Source: an uncultured Pelagibacteraceae bacterium
GTDB lineage: Bacteria; Pseudomonadota; Alphaproteobacteria; Pelagibacterales; Pelagibacteraceae
Direction of reading: 5' to 3'
Length of the DNA stretch: 64,000 nucleotides
NCBI GenBank assembly: GCA_902547825.1
Contig: CACCPE010000003.1
Coordinates: forward strand, 24,239 to 88,238
The notes beneath the pieces are model-generated. The model made no database searches. It was not told the origin of the DNA and saw only the letters and a list, made by a program, of their open reading frames with translations. Within the stretch, counting starts at the first letter, position 1, and the number at the start of each line of letters is the position of its first letter. Below are positions 49,757-56,886 of the stretch, piece after piece. Made by a program: the position numbers and the translations under genes.

Positions 49757-50747
49757 TACTTATTTTTCCTGATTGAACTAAGTTTTCAATTGATTTTTCC
49801 ATCGAGATCATACCATCACGTGTTCCTGTTTGCATAACACTTGGTATTTGATGAATTTTTTTCTCACGAATTAAATTTTTTACTGGAGAATTACAAACCA
49901 TTATTTCAAAAGCTCCAACCCTTCCTTTACCATCAGTTGTTTTGAATAATTTTTGTGTAATCACCATTCTCAAAGAGTCTGCAAGCTGAGCTTGGATCTG
50001 AGCTTGTTGTTCTGATGGAAATACGTCTATAATTCTATTTATGGTATTTGGAGCGCCACTTGTGTGCAAAGTACCAAAAACTAAATGACCTGTTTCTGCT
50101 GCTGTTAAAGCCATACTAATAGTTTCAATGTCTCTAAGTTCACCAACTAAAATAACATCTGGATCTTCTCTAAGCGCACTTTTTAAAGCTGTAGAAAAAC
50201 TTTCAGTTTGTTTACCAACTTCTCTGTGAGAGACAATACTTTTTTTATCTTTATGAATAAACTCAACAGGGTCTTCAATGGTAATAATGTTGGCTTGTCT
50301 TGTTTCATTAATTTGATTTATTATTGACGCTAAAGTTGTGGACTTACCTGAACCTGTTGGCCCGGTAACCAGCACTAAACCTTTATGCATGTCTACGATA
50401 CTGTACATTACAGGTGGTAAATTCAGAGTTTCCATATTTAAAATAGTTGTCTCTACTTTACGTAATACTACAGCGGGCCCTTGCAGTGTTTGGTAGAAAT
50501 TGGCTCTAAACCTCATGTTTTCAAGCATAAAACCACTATCTAACTCGTTTTTTTGTTTAAAAAGCTCAACATCGGATTTTGAGCAATATTTTTCTAAAAG
50601 GTTAAGAATATCGTCTTTTTTAACCTTTTCTTCCTCTAAAATGACTATTTCTCCCATTAATCTGTAGGAAAATGGACAATTCGCTCTTAAGTGGAAATCA
50701 GATACTTTTGGGTTATCTTTTACGACATTAACAATTTTACTAATCAT
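49737..50747 (-). CDS. pilT: Type IV pilus retraction ATPase PilT
   Basis: PilT powers pilus retraction, needed for twitching and DNA uptake. The N-terminal PAS-like half is followed by Walker A GPTGSGKSTT (near 133), the Asp box ITIEDPVEF, Walker B VILVGELRDIETI and the His box GTLHTSGAPNTINRIID. The late part KDGMISMEKS-like TRDGMISMEKSI is PilT-type. It is the first gene of the leftward operon; GGAGG lies 10 bp before its ATG. The nearby 404-bp gap has the TAACACAA array and a 10-bp inverted repeat. The extension ATPase PilB and platform PilC are not in the window. Confidence 0.95.
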   Translation of the reverse strand: MISKIVNVVKDNPKVSDFHLRANCPFSYRLMGEIVILEEEKVKKDDILNLLEKYCSKSDVELFKQKNELDSGFMLENMRFRANFYQTLQGPAVVLRKVETTILNMETLNLPPVMYSIVDMHKGLVLVTGPTGSGKSTTLASIINQINETRQANIITIEDPVEFIHKDKKSIVSHREVGKQTESFSTALKSALREDPDVILVGELRDIETISMALTAAETGHLVFGTLHTSGAPNTINRIIDVFPSEQQAQIQAQLADSLRMVITQKLFKTTDGKGRVGAFEIMVCNSPVKNLIREKKIHQIPSVMQTGTRDGMISMEKSIENLVQSGKISNVDAKQ

Positions 50748-50776
50748 TTAGCAAAAACCTCCATTTTACTTGATTT

Positions 50777-50805
50777 TTATCAAATGTTTTAAAATCATTT
50801 GATAA
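50777..50805. repeat. 10-bp perfect inverted repeat in the pilT leader
   Basis: TTATCAAATG (50777-50786) and CATTTGATAA (50796-50805) are perfect inverted repeats with a 9-bp centre. The site ends where the first TAACACAA-type copy begins and lies 30-58 bp before the pilT ATG. It could be an RNA hairpin in the pilT leader or a separate operator. Confidence 0.5.
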
Positions 50806-51135
50806 TTTGTGTTAGAATAATTAAATTTAGCTATTCTAACACAAAATTTATAAACTATTTATTAAATTTTATCAATATTAAAAAATTGTTGATTTTAATG
50901 ACTTTTTTAATTAAGAGTTTAAAAATTTAGTAATAATAAATTTTTAAATCTATCTAACACAAAATAAATTTTAATCTAACACAAGATTTAAGTATTCTAA
51001 CACAAAATAAGATTAAAATTTAATAACTATAACACAAAATAAAAGCTTATAATTCCATTATTTTAGAGCATTAATTATTATAACACAAAATAATTGACAA
51101 AATTGTGTTAGAATTGTATTATAACACAAATTATT
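50804..51135. repeat. Array of nine TAACACAA operator-like repeats in the divergent pil gap
   Basis: The core TAACACAA occurs at 50837, 50955, 50977, 50998, 51030, 51081 and 51122 on the plus strand and, inverted, at 50807-50814 and 51103-51110. Most copies extend to TCTAACACAAAAT or TATAACACAAAAT. The plus-strand copies from 50955 onward are 22, 21, 32, 51 and 41 bp apart, close to 2, 2, 3, 5 and 4 helical turns. Copies 1 and 2 form a long inverted repeat (14 bp arms). The whole 404-bp gap holds no gene. Clustered, phased, mixed-orientation short repeats are typical of cooperative protein binding, not of CRISPR. Confidence 0.85.
51094..51122 (+). promoter_or_regulatory. Strong sigma-70-like promoter of the pilMN-pilO-pilP-pilQ' operon
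   Basis: TTGACA (51094-51099, perfect) is 17 bp from TATTAT (51117-51122). An inverted TAACACAA copy (51103-51110) fills the spacer and a direct copy starts on the last base of the -10 (51122-51129), covering the start of transcription. The Shine-Dalgarno AAGGAG (51136-51141) follows, 10 bp before the ATG. Protein bound to the last two copies would block RNA polymerase, so repression is the simplest reading. Confidence 0.75.
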
Positions 51136-51151
51136 AAGGAGTGATTCGTTA

Positions 51152-53245
51152 ATGACTAATATTATTTCAACTAAAGATGGAAGATTGCACATCTATATAA
51201 GGCAAGATAAATACAAGGGAAAGTTGAAATCTGAGAACTGGGTAGGCAGAACCTTCTACAAAGGTAAACAAAAAGTTGTATCCTCAGGTACTACGGACTT
51301 AGAGGAAGCAAAAAAAATTTTAGAACAATGGTATGACGATTTAATTTCAGGAAAATTAGATAATAATACTGATAATGATTTAAATAATAATAATACTGTC
51401 CATAATCAAAATATTGAAACATCAAAAACTTCAGAAAAAGTATCAGATACTAAACCAGAAATAACAAAAGAAAATCAATTACAAAATACTTCTGTTTCTG
51501 CAACACACGAAGAAAAGAAAAAAAAGTTATTCAATTTTGATTTATCTTCTTTAAAGGATAAATTCTCTTTAAAAAAAAATAATCAAGATAATAAAGAAAA
51601 AAATAAAAATAAAAAAATTGATTTATCTAAATATAAAAAATTATTTTCAGAGAAAATAAGTAAAGCGAATGTAGCAGGAGAGGAAATAGCTGGAATAGAC
51701 ATAAGCGAAGATTCAATAAAAATAGCCCAACTAAGCAAAAAAGATAATGATTGGATATTAGAAAAAATTTCTCTGCGATTACTTGATAAAAACAAAACGG
51801 CTGACGGGGTTATTAATGCTAAAGACTATGTATCTGAAGAATTAAAATTAGCTATGGCAAACGCAAAGGTTTCAACAACTAACGTTGCTATCTCAATTCC
51901 GGTTACTAGTGCAATCATAAGAGTAGTGACAAGTCCTTTAATGTCTGATGATGAACTTCAAAAAGCTATTGAAACAGACTCTCTTTGGGAGAATTTAGTT
52001 CAGCTTACAGATGACTTGAACGAATATTCTATTTTTCATCAAGTAATTAGCAGAAATAATAAAACAAATACTATGGAGATACTTTTCGTAGCTTCAAAAC
52101 TAAGTGATGTAAATGCTTACTCATCAATAGTAAAAAAAGCTGGGCTAAATCCAGTGATAATGGATGTAAAATGTTTCACACTTAAAAACGCTTTTGATAA
52201 TTCATTTAAAATTGAAAATAAAGCTAACAACGCTCTTTTAGAAATTGGAACTGAAGATAACTATCTTATTATTGTTCATGATAATATTCCAATCATCACT
52301 GATATATTTTTAAGACCAAATGAAAAAGATCTTTTAGGCCAATTCGATGGAAGCATTCAAAATACTGACACCGAAAGTGTAGTAAGAAGATATTGTATGC
52401 AGCTTAAACAAGCATTAAGTGATTATGAGAGTAAATACTCTTCAAAAATAAATAATATGAAGATTGTGAGCTCTCTTGGAAATATTGAAGAATTAATTCC
52501 TTTATTTAAAAAAAACTTATTAAATACTGGTCTTCAAGTTTTTGATCCACTAAATGAGATACAAATACCAGCTTACAATCAAGAAAAAACAAATTTGAGA
52601 AATAGATCTATATATACCTCAGTTCTTGGTTTAGCTTATAGAAAACTAGATGTTTTTGGGTATTATAAATTTGTTACGGCAGTTAAGAATATAAACCTTT
52701 TGCCTAATCGAGAGTCGCTGAAAAGACAAAGCAAATTAAAATTCCTTTCAGGTTTTGCGATGAAAGGGTTAGTAGGCGGAATAGCTGCTTTATATTTATT
52801 TCTGATTGGATTTTCCTTTTTTCAAATCAGTACAAATAAAAGCAAACTTGCCAATGAAACAAATATACAACAAGAATTTAATCTTGTTAGCGCAGAGCAC
52901 AAAAAACTTACAAAAACAGTTAATGATATGAAAAAGGCTCTTAAACTTGGAGATATGGTAAATTCAAATCAAACTGTTTCATACAGGGCGTTGGCTCAAA
53001 TTACTAGAAGTGTTCCTCAAAGAGTTCAGTTTACAGATCTTAATTTTAATGGGAATAAAGAAATAATTATATCTGGTTTAGCTTTTTCTGACCAAGATAT
53101 AATTAACTTTATATCTAATTTGAATGGTAAGGACTTAATCGATCAAGCTTCTCTAAAAGCAATGAATGTACCAAAGGGTAAAAATGATTTACAGTCTGCA
53201 AATAACAAAAAAGGATTTACGATTTTATGTAAATTAAAGATATGA
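51152..53245 (+). CDS. PilM-PilN fusion with an N-terminal integrase-arm-like DNA-binding domain
   Basis: Three parts in 697 residues. Residues 1-66 (GRLHIYIRQDKYKGKL, VGRTFYKGKQKVVSSGTTD, LEEAKKILEQWYDDL) have three predicted strands and a helix, like the arm/AP2-type DNA-binding domain of tyrosine recombinases. An Asn/Lys-rich linker follows (67-170). PilM, the actin-like cytoplasmic ring protein, spans about 175-510 (GIDISEDSIKIAQL). PilN begins at its PilM-binding INLLPNRE motif (about 518) with a membrane helix near 545-565. PilM and PilN are normally separate partners, so the fusion is reasonable, but the DNA-binding domain is not a known part of either. Promoter with operators at 51094-51129; pilO starts 4 bp inside the 3' end. 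Confidence 0.85.
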   Translation: MTNIISTKDGRLHIYIRQDKYKGKLKSENWVGRTFYKGKQKVVSSGTTDLEEAKKILEQWYDDLISGKLDNNTDNDLNNNNTVHNQNIETSKTSEKVSDTKPEITKENQLQNTSVSATHEEKKKKLFNFDLSSLKDKFSLKKNNQDNKEKNKNKKIDLSKYKKLFSEKISKANVAGEEIAGIDISEDSIKIAQLSKKDNDWILEKISLRLLDKNKTADGVINAKDYVSEELKLAMANAKVSTTNVAISIPVTSAIIRVVTSPLMSDDELQKAIETDSLWENLVQLTDDLNEYSIFHQVISRNNKTNTMEILFVASKLSDVNAYSSIVKKAGLNPVIMDVKCFTLKNAFDNSFKIENKANNALLEIGTEDNYLIIVHDNIPIITDIFLRPNEKDLLGQFDGSIQNTDTESVVRRYCMQLKQALSDYESKYSSKINNMKIVSSLGNIEELIPLFKKNLLNTGLQVFDPLNEIQIPAYNQEKTNLRNRSIYTSVLGLAYRKLDVFGYYKFVTAVKNINLLPNRESLKRQSKLKFLSGFAMKGLVGGIAALYLFLIGFSFFQISTNKSKLANETNIQQEFNLVSAEHKKLTKTVNDMKKALKLGDMVNSNQTVSYRALAQITRSVPQRVQFTDLNFNGNKEIIISGLAFSDQDIINFISNLNGKDLIDQASLKAMNVPKGKNDLQSANNKKGFTILCKLKI

Positions 53246-53880
53246 ATTTAAGTGAATTAAAAAATATTGATCTTAAAAATATTGATGTAAAAGATTTAGT
53301 TGAAAAACTAAAAAATAGCGATCTTTTAAAGGATAAAAAATTTCTTACTAAATTTGGAATTTATTTTGGATCAATTATGCTATTTTTCATTGTTTATTAT
53401 GCTTTTGTTAGTCCAAAAGTTGAGACTCAAAAACAAAGAATTAATACAATGTTACAAAACGAACAACAAACCGCGAATTTCAAACAAGAAATTGCTGCGT
53501 TAAAAGCAAATATTGAAAAACTTCAACCTGAGTATGACAAGAAAAGTAAATTATTTCACAGTCAAAAAGAAGTTGAAGGTCTTTACCAAAATATAAGTGA
53601 TTTTGCTTCCGCAAATAGTTTAAATATAATTAACCTTAATAAAGAGAGCCCAGTTCCAATTTCTCCAGGAAAAAATGCAAAAAAGGTAGCTTATTTTAAA
53701 ATACCAGTATCTTACGAAATTACTGGAAATTATCTCGGATATTTAAAATTCAGAAGAGCACTCGCGAAATCAAATAAAGTTATCAATTTTGATAGGGAAC
53801 AGATAACAGTTGTTGAGGGCGCTGGAATTAAATCAGTAGGAACATTATCAATAGTAGGATTACCAGATGAATATAAGTAA
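53242..53880 (+). CDS. pilO: Type IV pilus alignment protein PilO
   Basis: PilO pairs with PilN in the inner membrane to link the cytoplasmic ring to the outer-membrane secretin. The 212 residues show a cytoplasmic N-terminus, one membrane helix (about 38-56), a coiled-coil (about 60-105, NEQQTANFKQEIAALKANIEKLQPEYDKK region) and a ferredoxin-like periplasmic domain ending in YLKFRRALAKSNKVINFD. Overlaps pilMN and pilP. Confidence 0.88.
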   Translation: MNLSELKNIDLKNIDVKDLVEKLKNSDLLKDKKFLTKFGIYFGSIMLFFIVYYAFVSPKVETQKQRINTMLQNEQQTANFKQEIAALKANIEKLQPEYDKKSKLFHSQKEVEGLYQNISDFASANSLNIINLNKESPVPISPGKNAKKVAYFKIPVSYEITGNYLGYLKFRRALAKSNKVINFDREQITVVEGAGIKSVGTLSIVGLPDEYK

Positions 53881-54286
53881 AAAAATTTTATTAGTTATCT
53901 TTTCGTTATTTCTTTTCACAAACCCAATCATCGCTGAAGATAAAAAAGATCTTATAGATGAAGAGCTTCCTGCAGTTAATCCGTTTCTTGGCGGTGGATC
54001 AGTTGGCGGTTCCGGTGTAGATGGTTCAGGTCCAGTTGGGGTATCTCAATCTAATAATTCGGCATCACTTAAGAATATGAAATTAAATGGTGTAGTAATA
54101 GGTGAAAGTAAAAGATTCGCAATTTTCACCTTCTCGGATGGAAGAACAGCGAGATACGAAGAGGATACAATAATCTCAAATGATTTTATGATTTTAGATA
54201 TATTCCCAGATCGCATATTTATAAAGATGAATGAAGTGGAATACTCGCTTGATTTAAAAAATAACCTTGTAAAGGCTGAGGGATGA
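53867..54286 (+). CDS. pilP: Type IV pilus assembly protein PilP
   Basis: PilP is the periplasmic connector between PilNO and the secretin PilQ. A signal peptide (about 1-22) and a Gly/Ser-rich stretch (NPFLGGGSVGGSGVDGSG) precede the compact beta domain LKNMKLNGVVIGESKRFAIFTF. The usual lipobox Cys is not evident; the mature N-terminus may be free. 139 residues. Overlaps pilO by 14 bp and the pilQ fragment by 4 bp. Confidence 0.82.
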   Translation: MNISKKILLVIFSLFLFTNPIIAEDKKDLIDEELPAVNPFLGGGSVGGSGVDGSGPVGVSQSNNSASLKNMKLNGVVIGESKRFAIFTFSDGRTARYEEDTIISNDFMILDIFPDRIFIKMNEVEYSLDLKNNLVKAEG

Positions 54287-54828
54287 ATTTGAAATTTTTC
54301 AACATAATATCTTTGATAGCAATTTTAATGTTAACTTCTAACTGTGCTTCAACAAAGAAAAAATCAGTTCATGGTGAGGAACCTTTAATAGATCCCTCAA
54401 AAGTTGTTGTTGAAGGAAGTAAGGATATGGAAGAAAAAGTAAAATATGGACCAAAACCTTATGAAACTGAGTTTGACCCCACGGCAAACAAAAGAAAAAC
54501 AATTACGACTGAACAAGTAAGAAACTACGTAACAATCTCTAACGAATATGAAAATTTAAAACAAAATGTAAGCATTAATTTTAACGGAGTTGACTTTAGA
54601 GACGCAATGGACTCTCTCGCCGACATAGGCGGTATTAATATTATAGTAGGCGAAGAAGTTAGCGGCACAGTCACTGCAAAACTACAAGATGTTGGGTGGG
54701 ATGTTGCCTTTCAAACTCTTTTAGACATGAAAACTCTAGGGGCAACAAAAAAAGGTTTATTTGGTTTACTAGATAAAGTTATCAAAACTTCATCAAGAAT
54801 AGCGATCACAATTTCTGAAAAAATTTAA
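54283..54828 (+). CDS. pilQ: PilQ N-terminal fragment, secretin channel missing
   Basis: A signal/lipoprotein-like start (LTSNCAS near residue 20) leads to a secretin N0/STN-type domain (VSINFNGVDFRDAMDSLADI, INIIVGEEVSGTVTAKLQDVGWDVAFQTLL). The reading frame then runs out after about 30 unrelated-looking residues: the N1-N3 and secretin domains, some 300-400 residues in PilQ, are absent. The stop abuts the opposing HNH gene, and I saw no continuation in another frame. Either the gene is broken or rearranged here, or a short PilQ-like adaptor is made and a complete secretin lies elsewhere. Confidence 0.75.
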   Translation: MNLKFFNIISLIAILMLTSNCASTKKKSVHGEEPLIDPSKVVVEGSKDMEEKVKYGPKPYETEFDPTANKRKTITTEQVRNYVTISNEYENLKQNVSINFNGVDFRDAMDSLADIGGINIIVGEEVSGTVTAKLQDVGWDVAFQTLLDMKTLGATKKGLFGLLDKVIKTSSRIAITISEKI

Positions 54829-55398
54829 TTACGGTTCTAATTCGATATCCCAATAAAGGTAGTCCATCCAACTTTCGTGTAAAAAATTAGGCGGAAAATT
54901 TCTACCATTTCGATGTAAATCTTCTACTGTTGGGGCATAAGGTTTATTAGTCAATTTTAAATCACAATCTTTATAAAGCTTTCCACCTTTTTTAACATTG
55001 CAACTTGAGCAAGCTGTAACTACATTGTTCCAATCTGTAAGACCGCCTTTAGATTTTGGAAGAAGGTGATCAAAAGTTAAATCTTTTTTGTCTCCACAAT
55101 ATTGGCAAGCAAACTTGTCTCTCAAAAAAACATTAAATCTTGTAAAGTTTGGATTTTTTGATGGTTGTATAAAATTTTTTAAAGCTATCACGCTGGGAAG
55201 ATTCATTTCAAATGATGGGCTTCTAATTTTTCTTTTGTAATTTGAAACAATGCTTACTCTATCTAAAAAAACAGATTTAACTGCATCTTGCCAGCACCAA
55301 ATAGAAAGTGGATAATAGCTCAAAGGTCTAAAATCGGCATTAAGTACTAATGCTGGACACTTTTCTAACGGAACTTTATCTATTGAAGAAATAATCAT
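54829..55398 (-). CDS. HNH endonuclease family protein
   Basis: An HNH/treble-clef nuclease with CQYCG, the catalytic LTFDHLLPKSKGG, WNNVVTACSSCN and a second CxxC, in 189 residues. The N-terminal part (VLNADFRPLSYYPLSIWCWQ) is typical of a group conserved across alphaproteobacteria that is usually a stand-alone gene of unknown role. It is convergent with the pilQ fragment with no gap. Confidence 0.88.
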   Translation of the reverse strand: MIISSIDKVPLEKCPALVLNADFRPLSYYPLSIWCWQDAVKSVFLDRVSIVSNYKRKIRSPSFEMNLPSVIALKNFIQPSKNPNFTRFNVFLRDKFACQYCGDKKDLTFDHLLPKSKGGLTDWNNVVTACSSCNVKKGGKLYKDCDLKLTNKPYAPTVEDLHRNGRNFPPNFLHESWMDYLYWDIELEP

Positions 55399-55459
55399 AC
55401 TTAAAGCTAACTGATAAGAAAAATTTTATCAAGTTATAATTATGTTACAGTAAAAATAG

Positions 55460-56116
55460 TTATAAATTAAATTGTTTTTTAATGAATTGTAGACCCAAAC
55501 TTGACCCCTCTGTTGGTATACGATGTTCACAGTGTTTAAATATTTTCATTTTAATTTCGTAATTATTTTTTCCAAAAAATTCTTTAGCTTCAAGTAGTGA
55601 TTCTATTGGAACTACTTGGTCAAGATCTCCGTGCATCAAAATAATATTAGGTCTTGAAATTATATTTTTAGATAGGTGTTCTGTGCTTATAATTCTTCCA
55701 GAGTAACCAATTATAGAATTTATTGTGTCTTTTCTCTTTATTCCAGTTTGTAAAGTTATCATACAACCTTGGCTAAAACCGCCAATGATAATTTCATTAG
55801 CTTTTAAATTATATTTTTCCTTAACTTCATCTATTAATTTATTAAGTTTATTCTCAGCTACTAAAGATTTCGATAAAATTTGTTCAGGGGTTTGGTCCAT
55901 TAAGTCGAACCATTGAAAACCTGTTGGACTTGCTGCACATTTTTCAGGTGCATCTGGGCAAATTATAATAGTGTCTTGTAAGTGTGCTCTCCAATAACTG
56001 GCTAAAATTGAAATATCTTTTCCATCTCCACCATAACCGTGGCAAAGAATTACTGCATTCTTTGGTTTTTCTTTAGAAAGCGGCTCTAAAATAATTGTAT
56101 TTAATGAAAAGGTCAT
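55460..56116 (-). CDS. Alpha/beta-hydrolase, phospholipase/carboxylesterase family
   Basis: A 218-residue serine hydrolase with the start AVILCHGYGGDGKD, the nucleophile elbow GGFSQGC, the catalytic Asp in LMHGDLDQVVP and the His in EHRIPTEG. The family includes short-chain carboxylesterases and lysophospholipases; the substrate is open. No signal peptide, so cytoplasmic. Its start is only 15 bp from the divergent HIG1 gene. Confidence 0.87.
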   Translation of the reverse strand: MTFSLNTIILEPLSKEKPKNAVILCHGYGGDGKDISILASYWRAHLQDTIIICPDAPEKCAASPTGFQWFDLMDQTPEQILSKSLVAENKLNKLIDEVKEKYNLKANEIIIGGFSQGCMITLQTGIKRKDTINSIIGYSGRIISTEHLSKNIISRPNIILMHGDLDQVVPIESLLEAKEFFGKNNYEIKMKIFKHCEHRIPTEGSSLGLQFIKKQFNL

Positions 56117-56131
56117 ATAGATAAAATACCA

Positions 56132-56332
56132 ATGTCAGAATTTTTATTTAACTTTATAGGTTTCACTTTATTAGGTGCTGTTGCAATAGTTTTAGTAATG
56201 GGTATTTATACTTTATTTAAGGGTGGAAGTACTAGTAAAAAATATTCAAATAAACTTATGCAATTAAGAGTATTGTTACAATTTATTGCAATTATTGTTT
56301 TAGTTTTACTTGCCTATTTTTTTAAAGACTAA
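56132..56332 (+). CDS. HIG1-domain twin transmembrane protein
   Basis: A 66-residue protein with two membrane helices and the HIG1 signature SNKLMQLRVLLQFIAII between them. HIG1 proteins associate with respiratory complexes, especially cytochrome oxidase, in alphaproteobacteria and mitochondria. Divergent from the esterase and overlapping the stop of the opposing thioredoxin-like gene by 4 bp. Confidence 0.85.
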   Translation: MSEFLFNFIGFTLLGAVAIVLVMGIYTLFKGGSTSKKYSNKLMQLRVLLQFIAIIVLVLLAYFFKD

Positions 56333-56856
56333 ATATATTTTCTTAAAAGTTTAATAAATTCCTCGCTAGCAAAATCGATTTCACCGATCACTTTTCCGAA
56401 TTCTTTACCCTCTTTATTAATTAATATACTTGTAGGTAAGCCTCTTAATTTGAACCCTTTGACTAATCTCAATTCAGGATCGTAGTAAATTTTTAGATCT
56501 TTTACTCCTATATCTTTAAAAAATTTATCTACTTTTATATTATTTGGTTTTTCCATATTCACTGCAAAAATATCAATTTCTGGTAACTTAGTGCCTAGTT
56601 TTTCTAAAGAGGGCATTTCTTTTCGACACGGTGCACACCATGTAGCCCAAAAATTTATTATCATGATCTTGCCTCTTTTGTTGATTAAATCAACGTCTTG
56701 AAGATTTGAATCTTTAAATTTGAGTTCGCTGATAATTTGAGGTTTTTCATGAATAATAACATTTTTTGAAAAATCTTCTGCTCCAGTAAGATTTTGGCTA
56801 ACAAGAGATAAAACTATTATGTGAATATAGATTTTAAAGGATTTACTAATTTTCAT
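56329..56856 (-). CDS. TlpA-like thioredoxin-family protein
   Basis: An N-terminal signal or anchor (about 1-25) precedes a TlpA/ResA-type thioredoxin fold with the active site WATWCAPCRKEMPSLE and the cis-Pro loop LRGLPTSILIN. 175 residues. Such proteins reduce periplasmic disulphides, often for cytochrome c or oxidase assembly; the HIG1 neighbour fits that. Divergent from argH. Confidence 0.88.
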   Translation of the reverse strand: MKISKSFKIYIHIIVLSLVSQNLTGAEDFSKNVIIHEKPQIISELKFKDSNLQDVDLINKRGKIMIINFWATWCAPCRKEMPSLEKLGTKLPEIDIFAVNMEKPNNIKVDKFFKDIGVKDLKIYYDPELRLVKGFKLRGLPTSILINKEGKEFGKVIGEIDFASEEFIKLLRKYI

Positions 56857-56886
56857 ATTTATTTAAATTGTAGATAACATAGTAAA

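Noticed and set aside
50804-51135. CRISPR array
   Set aside because: The repeats are only about 8-13 bp, occur in both orientations, have unequal spacing and no cas genes are nearby.
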